NCBI RefSeq assembly: GCF_022965805.1
Contig: NC_133104.1
Coordinates: 40,530,682 to 40,594,681, forward strand
Origin: Primulina eburnea
Lineage: Eukaryota; Streptophyta; Magnoliopsida; Lamiales; Gesneriaceae
DNA: 64,000 nucleotides
Direction: 5' to 3'
Positions within the stretch are counted from its first letter, which is position 1. The number at the start of each line of letters is the position of its first letter. The notes under the pieces were generated by a model. The model had not been told where the DNA came from and ran no database searches. It worked only from the letters and a program-made list of their open reading frames with translations. This document shows positions 57,201-64,000 of this stretch, piece after piece. Position numbers and translations under genes: made by a program.

Positions 57201-57582
57201 ATATTTGATAGAGGCAAAAGAATGAAACTTTACCTCTAGGGCAATCTTCCTCGGAAGAGAAACCCTCGATACCATCATCCACATCGTATCTTCCCCGCGC
57301 ATCATTAGCTTCTCCGTTTCGGGCCTCGGAATTGAGCTGTACAGTGGGCCCCTTTCGAAGCCTTTTGAGCACCCGAGTTGGGTTAGAAACCTGTTGGAGA
57401 GAAATCCTCATTGGGGATTCAAAATCTTCATGTTCGCTTATTTCAATCGTCCTAAAACCTACAGCGGTTGAACTTAGAGGCCGTTCAGCTGGCTGGGTTG
57501 AAGAGTTGGAAGGCGGTTCCGATTCTATGTCCAAATCAAGCCCTAGAGAGAACGAAGGAGGCAACAAATCGAAATCCGCCAT
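54238..57582 (-). CDS. Unrecognised plant nuclear-type protein with lysine-rich tail
   Basis: I do not recognise the family. Five minus-strand exons, 57234-57582, 55619-56189, 55301-55523, 54626-54688 and 54238-54330, join in frame through GT-AG introns into 432 aa. The start is conserved-looking (MADFDLLPPSFSLGLDLD). A Ser/Asp-rich middle (VSSSDSDDSS) precedes a segment with DNSRIQKLVCDRLPNFFPLG. A Gly/Tyr/Gln region (HWYTNSSGQRVYVSRNGQQL) follows. The tail is repeated AAAKKK/TAAKKK blocks ending KKK, which should act as a nuclear or nucleic-acid-binding signal. No membrane segment or signal peptide. A nuclear chromatin or repair-related role is only a guess. Confidence 0.8.
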
Positions 57583-57849
57583 GGGAAGAAAGGTAGTTGT
57601 TGAAGGGTAAAGGCTAGAATGGAGGGATCCTGGGAGAATATCATCAACTCGGTGGAATTGAAAATGGTCCCGCGCTTAGTGCTGGACTGCTGGGTTTGCG
57701 AGCGGGAGGTAAACAAATCAAATCGTTCGAGATCAGTTGGATAAAAGTTGGTTTCACGTTGTTTGTTAATTATATCAAGTGAGGCTCAAAATCGAGTTTA
57801 AATTTGATAATTTAATCAAATTAAGTTTTTAAACTTAAGAATATTCGAC
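57583..57849. promoter_or_regulatory. Upstream region of the lysine-rich-tail gene
   Basis: Includes the 5' UTR and probable promoter on the minus strand. No clear TATA box was identified. Confidence 0.4.
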
Positions 57850-58315
57850 TTGTGCAAACGTGTTTGTTAGTAGGCTCACGAGTTCGAGCTCAAGCTCGAG
57901 CTCGACTTGTATAAGTGACTCGTAAGCTTGAGCTTTGCTCGTTTGTTGATATGACAAATAGAAATATTAATGCGAATAAAATTCACACTTTTACCTGAAA
58001 AAAATATTTAATCTTTAACAAGCTTGAATCAAGCTCAAACTCGAGCTCAATTGTATGTTTAAGAGCTCGAAAACGAGTTAAGCTCAAGTCAAGCTTCTTA
58101 AATATGATAAACGAACTATTAATAAATCAAGCTCGATTTCAACTTGATTAACATGATAAACGAGCTTTTAACGAGTCGAGCTCGAGCTTTTTCACGAGCT
58201 TAATAATTTCAAGACAATTTGAACTCGAACCTGATGATAAAAGCTAAAATCGAGCTCAAGACTCTATCAATTTTAAACGAACTAAGTTCAAGTCTGATAC
58301 TGTTTAGTTTGATTT
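57850..58315. mobile_element. GAGCTCGAGCTCG-rich repeat, probable degenerate MITE
   Basis: Many GAGCTCGAGCTC, AAGCTCGA and CGAGCTTTT motifs on both strands, resembling 399-763. Boundaries are unclear because the SINE cluster begins directly after it. Confidence 0.35.
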
Positions 58316-58321
58316 GGATTG

Positions 58322-58563
58322 TTTAGCTCAATTGGTACCAGGATTGTGCCAAGTATCTATATATCCATGTGATCTTGGGTTCGATCCTGGGGAGGCACAT
58401 ACTTAAGTTCATGGGCTTAAGAGTTCTATGAGTAGCCTGTACTATCAATGTGGCACCACAGGGTAGGGTACGGCCTACCGGGCTTATGGGCCAAGTCACT
58501 TGGTAGATCGGGGCAGTGGAGTACGGTCCACTAGGCCTGTAATGGGTCGTTACAATAAAAGGC
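58322..58563 (+). mobile_element. tRNA-derived SINE, copy 1
   Basis: Has a perfect pol III A box (TAGCTCAATTGG, 58324-58335) and B box (GTTCGATCC, 58379-58387) and ends in GGGTCGTTACAATAAAA. Its body is more diverged and slightly shorter than copies 2, 4 and 5. Confidence 0.8.
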
Positions 58564-58593
58564 GCCTTTTATTGTAACGACCCATTACAGGCC
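58534..58593. repeat. 60-bp perfect palindrome at a SINE tail-to-tail junction
   Basis: Symmetry centre GGC/GCC at 58563/58564. The arms read GGCCTGTAATGGGTCGTTAC then AATAAAAGGC. Imperfect symmetry continues outward into the two SINE bodies, so the whole could form a long cruciform. Confidence 0.9.
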
Positions 58594-58841
58594 CAGTGGA
58601 CCGCCCATACGGCCCACTGCCCCAATCGACCCAAGGCTATCCCGATCTTGTGACTTGGCCCGTAGGCCCAGTGGGCTTGCCCACCCTGTGGTGTCACTCA
58701 CGGGCTTTCCATAGGCGTCGTATGGGTTACTCATAGAACTCTTAAGCCCATGAACTTAAGTTTGTGCCTCCCTAGGATCGAACCCAAGATCAAATGGATA
58801 TACAGATACTTGGCACAATCCTGGTACCAATTGAGCTAGTC
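58564..58841 (-). mobile_element. tRNA-derived SINE, copy 2
   Basis: Full-length in reverse: B-box complement GGATCGAAC near 58777 and A-box complement CCAATTGAGCTA near 58828-58839. Tail-to-tail with copy 1. Confidence 0.8.
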
Positions 58842-58880
58842 GGTCTACTGGGCCTGTAATGGGTCGTTACAATAAAAGGC
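58842..58880 (+). mobile_element. SINE 3' tail fragment, copy 3
   Basis: Only the last about 40 bases of the SINE (GGGCCTGTAATGGGTCGTTA and following) remain, forming the left arm of the second palindrome. Confidence 0.75.
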
Positions 58881-58908
58881 GCCTTTTATTGTAACGACCC
58901 ATTACAGG
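58853..58908. repeat. 56-bp perfect palindrome, second copy
   Basis: Same centre GGC/GCC (58880/58881) and same arms as the first palindrome, 317 bp downstream. Indicates duplication of a tail-to-tail SINE unit. Confidence 0.9.
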
Positions 58909-59045
58909 TCCAGTGGACCGCTCGTACGGCCCACTGCCCCAATCGACCCAAGACTATCCCGATCTTGTGACTTGGCCCGTAGGCCCAGTGGGCTTGCCCA
59001 CCCTGTGGTGTCACTCACGGGTTTTCCATAGGCGTCGTATGAGCT
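58881..59045 (-). mobile_element. tRNA-derived SINE, copy 4 (head truncated)
   Basis: Nearly identical to the 3' part of copy 2 but lacks the A and B boxes. It abuts the head of copy 5. Confidence 0.75.
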
Positions 59046-59313
59046 ACTAGCTTAATTGGTACCAGGATTGTGCTAAGTACCTATATATCCATGTGGTCTT
59101 AGGTTCGATCCTAAGGAGGCACAAACTTAAGTTCATGGGCTTAAGAGTTCTATGAGTAACCCATACGACGCCTATGGAAAGCCCGTGAGTGACACCACAG
59201 GGTGGGCAAGCCCACTGGGCCTACGGGCCAAGTCACAAGATCGGGATAGCCTTGGGTCGATTGGGGCAGTGGGCCGTATGGACGGTCCACTGGGCCTGTA
59301 ATGGGTCGTTACA
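59046..59313 (+). mobile_element. tRNA-derived SINE, copy 5
   Basis: A box TAGCTTAATTGG (59048-59059), B box GTTCGATCC (59103-59111), full body, ends GGGTCGTTACA without the AATAAAA tail. Confidence 0.8.
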
Positions 59314-59404
59314 TAGATTCAGGGTCTAGATTTAGTCACAAGTATATGGAGTCCACTTTTTTTTAAAAAAATCACAAATGTGACTAAATCTGGATCATCT
59401 AAAT
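59314..59404. other. Short spacer with an inverted repeat
   Basis: TAGATTTAGTCAC near 59330 pairs with GTGACTAAATCT near 59380 across a T/A-run loop. Confidence 0.6.
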
Positions 59405-60880
59405 TGTGGGGACCCGGGCTCTAAATCTTTTTCTTGGGATTAAATGGATTGTTATTCTAAAATGTGGGTCAATTTTTCGCTTTTATATTTAAATCAAAAT
59501 GTAACTAGACAAGCACAAGTTCTTTATTTAATTTATAACATACAAACATAAAATCTATGTCCTGTTCCGTATGTCCTCAACTAACCAGTAATAAAATACA
59601 GTACATAACAAAAGATAACTACTGGTCCGTCTGCTAGGCCCGAGATCTCCACGCTAACACGATCATCTCTGTCTCGACCCAAATCCTGCCCCACCTGTTG
59701 TTATGCACACATACAGACATAACAACAGCCGGAAAACCGGTGAGAACACATCCCAGTATAAACATGTGAACATGCATATAAATACTATAAAACATGAAAC
59801 ATGCTGATATGAATGTCATTCATATAAAATCATGAAATGCGAGCCTAATCATGTCTAGATGCGACTCGACTAAAACTCTAGGGATCCCGGTGTGAATAAG
59901 ACGATCTATCACCTACCCTCCCAATCGGGGTGACGGTACGTCTTATTCCTAGACTTCGGCCTGATCTGTATCCACGTCTACAAAGGGGCGGTGATCTTCC
60001 CCTAAGCTGGGATAGAACCGAACATCTAGAAGTCTGCCTGATCTCCAGACTGTCCTATCTTAATGCATGAATACAAAATCTGTAAACAAGCATAATCATC
60101 TAATGCAATGTAACATGATCTGTAAACAAAGCATAATAAGAATTGAATACAAGTTCTAATAAACATCTAATGCAATGTAACATGATCTGTAAACAAAGCA
60201 TAGCGAGATTTGCATACAAGATCTATAAACAATTCTATAATAATAATACCTATATCAAGATATAAACAATAAAACTCGTATGTGGTTTTGGTTGGGAAAC
60301 TCAAATGTGATCTCATTTGAGTCGTGATTCCCCAAAACAAAACATGTATTATACCTTTCGTCGTAGAATTGCTGTTACAGTCGTGAAGATGAATCTGCAA
60401 TAGAATGTCTAACACTTTCTAGGAAATGTTTCTTTAACACTTACTAATCAAATGAAATCTCGCGCCTCTATTTATAGACAATGATCGGAAGATCCGATCC
60501 ACTTCGGACGCTCCGATCTGACACACTTCGGACGCTCCGAACTCACTTCGGACGTTCCGAATCCTGCATGTCTTCCACGTCTCTAGCCAACTGTCTCGGA
60601 TGATCCGAACTACGATCGGTCGATCCGAACTCTGCATGCCATCCATGTGTCCAGCCACCTGGCTCGGACGCTCCGAACGCCGAACGGACGATCCGAACGC
60701 ATCGGACGATCCGATCCTGGTTCGGTCCTTCCGGTCTCACCGAAATATAAATAATCCAACATTCTCGATATCGGTCAATCTAATCTCAATAGATATCATT
60801 TCTTATTTCTTATGGTTATGTACAATCTTCACAACATATCTATGAATTCGTACATGTCAATCATTGCTCTGGGCATTACA
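59405..60880 (-). repeat. 3' LTR of the right-hand Tekay-type element
   Basis: 1,476 bp, TGTGGGGACC at the left and GGGCATTACA at the right on the plus strand. It is next to the purine-tract complement of a minus-strand element. A minus-strand TATA box CTATAAATAGAGG lies at about 60466-60478. The LTR resembles the solo LTR of the left block at its GGGTCCCCACA end. Confidence 0.85.
60483..60732. repeat. TCGGAnnnTCCGA palindrome array in the right-hand LTR
   Basis: About ten units such as TTCGGACGCTCCGAA and TCGGATGATCCGAA. On the minus strand the array ends just upstream of the TATA box at 60466-60478, as in the non-autonomous LTRs of the left block. Confidence 0.85.
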
Positions 60881-60976
60881 TTTCTCCCCCTCTAAGACAG
60901 AAGTTCGTCCTCGAACTGAAGTAACCATACAAAGTATCTAAAACAGTTTGATAATCTAACTGAATACATACTCATA

Positions 60977-63900
60977 TCATATAAATAACTCGGGGTGTTT
61001 CTGCCTCATGTTTTCTTCCGTTTCCCACGTCGCTTCCTCAATGCCATGTCGACTCCACTGAACTTTCACAAGTGGAATGGTCTTCGTTCTGAGCTGTTTG
61101 TCCTTTCGATCAAGAATCTGTATCGGTCGTTCTATATAGCTCAAGGTTTGATCAAGTTCAGCTTCGTTCGGTTGAATAACATGAGAAACATCTGGCATAT
61201 ATCTGCGTAACATTGATACATGAAATACGTCATGTATTCCGGATAAAGAAGGAGGAAGAGCAAGTCGATAAGCTCGATCGCCAATCTTTTCAAGAATCTC
61301 GTACGGACCAATGTATCGAGGAGATAGCTTCCCACGTTTGCCAAATCGCACAACGCTTCTAAAAGGAGAAATTTTCAAGAATACCCTATCTCCTACCTCA
61401 AATACTAACGGTCTACGTCTGATATTGGCGTACTTTGCTTGCCTATCCTGTGCTGTCTTCATTCTTTTCTGAATAACCTTTACCTTCTCAGTCATGTCAC
61501 GAATCATATCTGGCCCAAGTTCTGGTACTTTTGAAACATCATCCCAATATAGCGGAGATCTGCACCTCTTGCCATACAAAGCTTCAAACGGTGCCATCTC
61601 AATGCTTGTTTGATAGCTATTATTGTACGAGAATTCGCAAAGAGGTAGGGAATCTTGCCAACTAATGCCAAAATCTAGCACGACGGCTCTCAACATATCC
61701 TCTAATGTCTGGATAGTCCGTTCTGACTGTCCGTCTGTCTGAGGATGGTAAGCAGTGCTAAGGTGTAAGGTCGTACCTAACGCCTGCTGTAAACTGTGTC
61801 AGAGGTGTGAAGTGAATCGTGGATCACGATCTGATACGATAGACTTCGGCACTCCATGCAATCTGACTACCTCACGAATATAAATCTCCGCCATCTGATC
61901 CTGTCTATACGTCATTCTATAAGGGATGAAACAAGCAGATTTGGTCAATCTGTCAATAATGACCCAAATCGCATCGCAACCTCTGGATGATCGAGGTAAC
62001 TTCGTCACGAAATCCATGGAAATGTGGTCCCATTTCCATTCTGGAATGGATAAACTCTGAAGTAAACCCCCCGGCTTCTTCCTCTCGGCCTTCACCTGTT
62101 GGCAGTTCAAGCATTTAGACACAAATTCGGCAATGTCTGACTTCATTTGTTTCCACCAGAATTGGGTCTTCAAGTCATTGTACATCTTCCTGCCACCAGG
62201 ATGAATGCTGAACCGACTACAATGTGCCTCTGTCAGAATCTGCTGCCTCAAATCTGCAACATCTGGCACAACTAGACGGTTATTCACGTACAACACATGA
62301 TCTCGTACCTGATATTCTGATACATGCCCTGATCTGACCATTTGGATTGATCTTTGCACATTCTGATCAGTTTTTTGTGCTTCCTTAATCCTCATAATCA
62401 AATTGGGCTCAACTTGGATCGTAAAGAGTCGTAGTGGCTTACTATCTGTATCAAATTCTAATCCAGACATACAGCAATTTTCAACTAACTTGTTAACACC
62501 TATCGTCGATAAGGACAATGAACATATCTTACGACTCAAGGCATCTGCTGCTGCATTTGACTTACCTGGATAATATTTGATTTCACAGTCAAAGTCTTTC
62601 AGAAGATCTAGCCATCTACGTTGCCTCATATTCAATTCTGATTGAGAAAATAGGTACTTTAAGCTCTTGTGATCGGAAAAGATCTCAAATTTCTCGCCAT
62701 AGAGATAATGACGCCAAATCTTTAATGCAAACACGATAGCCGTCAATTCAAGATCATGAATGGGGTATCGAACTTCATGTGGCTTCAATTGTCTCGAGGC
62801 GTATGCGATCACATGACCTCGCTGCATAAGAACACATCCCAAACCTCTATGAGAAGCATCACAATATACAACAAAATCACCTGTACCTGAAGGTATCGTC
62901 AATACTGGAGCACTGGTCAGCCTTTTCTTCAATTCAACAAAGCTAGACTCACACTCCTCTGACCAAACAAATGGTGCATTCTTTTGTGTTAATTGAGTTA
63001 TTGGTTTTGCAATACTGGAGAAATCTTTGATAAATCTTCTGTAGTATCCGGCTAAGCCCATGAAACTGCGTATTTCTGGTACAGAAGTCGGTCTCGACCA
63101 ACTAATCACAGCTTCCACTTTACTCGGATCAACAGAAATACCATCTCCAGAAATGATATGTCCTAAGAAGACAACTCTATTCAACCAAAACTCACACTTT
63201 GACAATTTAGCATACAGTCGCTCGTTCCTCAACGTCTGCAAAACAATTCTGAGATGCTCTGCATGCTCATTTCTGTTCTTCGAATACACCAAAATGTCAT
63301 CAATGAAGACAATCACAAATTCATCTAGATATCTCTGAAACACTTGGTTCATCAAGCCCATAAATACCGCAGGAGCATTTGTTAAACCAAAAGGCATGAC
63401 AATAAATTCGTAATGTCCATACCTGGTTCGAAACGCTGTCTTTGGTATGTCTATATCTCGAACTCTGAGCTGATGATAACCAGAACGTAAATCAATCTTA
63501 GAATAGACCGAGGATCCCTGCAACTGATCAAATAGGTCATCGATCCTAGGCAAAGGATATTTATTCTTGATCGTTGCCTTGTTCAACTGCCGGTAATCGA
63601 TACACAACCGCATCGACCCATCTTTCTTTCGCACGAACAGCACCGGAGCGCCCCAAGGAGATACACTAGGTCTGATATATCCCTTGGCTAGAAGATCTTC
63701 TAATTGTGCTTTCAATTCTTTGAGTTCGATGGGTGCCATCCTATATGGAGCTCTCGAAATAGGTACGGTACCTGGCGCAAGTTCAATGCTGAAATCTACC
63801 TCACGAACCGGAGGTAATCCTGGGATCTCATCTGGAAAAATATCTGGAAATTCCCGTACTACTGGCAGATCTGCCAATGCCGGGCTCGACTTCTGCATAT

Positions 63901-64000
63901 CTACAGCATAAACAAAGACCATCCGCTCCTTTCTGTAACAGTCTGTTCATAGTAAGAGCCGAAATCAAGGGAATCCGAGATCTGGAACCCTTCCCGTAGA
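60977..64000 (-). pseudogene. Pol of the right-hand Tekay-type element (RT, RNase H, integrase, chromo-like end)
   Basis: Reading leftward: RT with [18 protein letters not shown] and [11 protein letters not shown]; RNase H with [11 protein letters not shown] and SDHKSL; integrase with the SIHPGG/KCLNCQQ zinc motif, [10 protein letters not shown] and SDRDPRF; and a chromo-like end (VKVQWSRHGIEEATWE). One in-frame TGA at 61799-61801 replaces an expected Trp (TGG to TGA) in the integrase, with the frame continuous on both sides. Another break near 63915 shifts the frame just before the YAVD segment. Otherwise well preserved, and younger-looking in coding than the left-hand Tekay copy. Confidence 0.88.

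Larger units (their letters stand above)
59405..64000 (-). mobile_element. Ty3/gypsy Tekay-type element, 3' part, continues past the window
   Basis: Minus-strand LTR, purine tract (complement TTTCTCCCCCTCTAAGA at 60881-60897), then Pol read leftward from the window edge. The 5' LTR and gag lie outside the window, so target duplication and LTR age cannot be judged. Confidence 0.88.

Noticed and set aside
58324..58387. True tRNA gene
   Set aside because: A and B boxes are good, but no acceptor stem or anticodon-arm cloverleaf could be formed; the long body and repeated copies fit a SINE.

Overview
The window is nuclear DNA of a flowering plant. Its genes have plant GT-AG introns, one encodes a chloroplast NDH subunit, and more than half of the sequence is plant-type transposable elements. 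Gene content suggests a eudicot, possibly an asterid/Lamiales species, but I cannot name it. All coordinates and splice sites were read by eye; no search was run.

Left block (1-16.1 kb) is a transposon nest. A solo LTR (787-14150, CACAT target duplication) is split by a Ty3/gypsy Tekay/Del-type chromovirus (1070-12733, two 1,798-bp LTRs, TAAAC duplication). That element carries a hAT-type MITE in gag (3205-3765) and a minus-strand non-autonomous LTR element with almost no internal region (5589-8806). Its own coding sequence is heavily broken.

Gene block (16.6-29.4 kb): a receptor-like cytoplasmic kinase (+), a TMEM214-like membrane protein in 11 exons (+), the chloroplast NDH subunit NdhL/CRR23 (-), and an intronless FAD4-like desaturase (-). 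The NdhL/TMEM214-like convergent pair matches, from memory, neighbouring Arabidopsis loci At1g70760 and At1g70770.

Middle block (30-44.3 kb): a Ty1/copia element with LTRs in which I saw no difference but with three coding lesions, a SIRE-like LTR remnant, a hAT-type element, a second FAD4-like copy with one frameshift, a possible small secreted-peptide gene, and a purple acid phosphatase in five exons (-). Six copies of one small MITE family are scattered through the window.

The most unusual locus is 44.4-52.65 kb. A near-complete endogenous pararetrovirus genome (tRNA primer site, virion-associated-type ORF, coat protein, movement protein, protease-RT-RNase H, transactivator-like ORF, promoter and poly(A) signal, no integrase) exactly fills the space between two ~135-bp inverted repeats. 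These begin GGGG and are bounded by a perfect 9-bp direct repeat. That is the signature of a Mutator-like (MULE) DNA transposon, so the virus appears to sit inside, and may be mobilised as, a MULE.

Right block (54-64 kb): an unrecognised five-exon gene with a lysine-rich tail (-), a cluster of five tRNA-derived SINE copies forming 60-bp and 56-bp perfect palindromes, and the 3' part of another minus-strand Tekay-type element that runs off the window.
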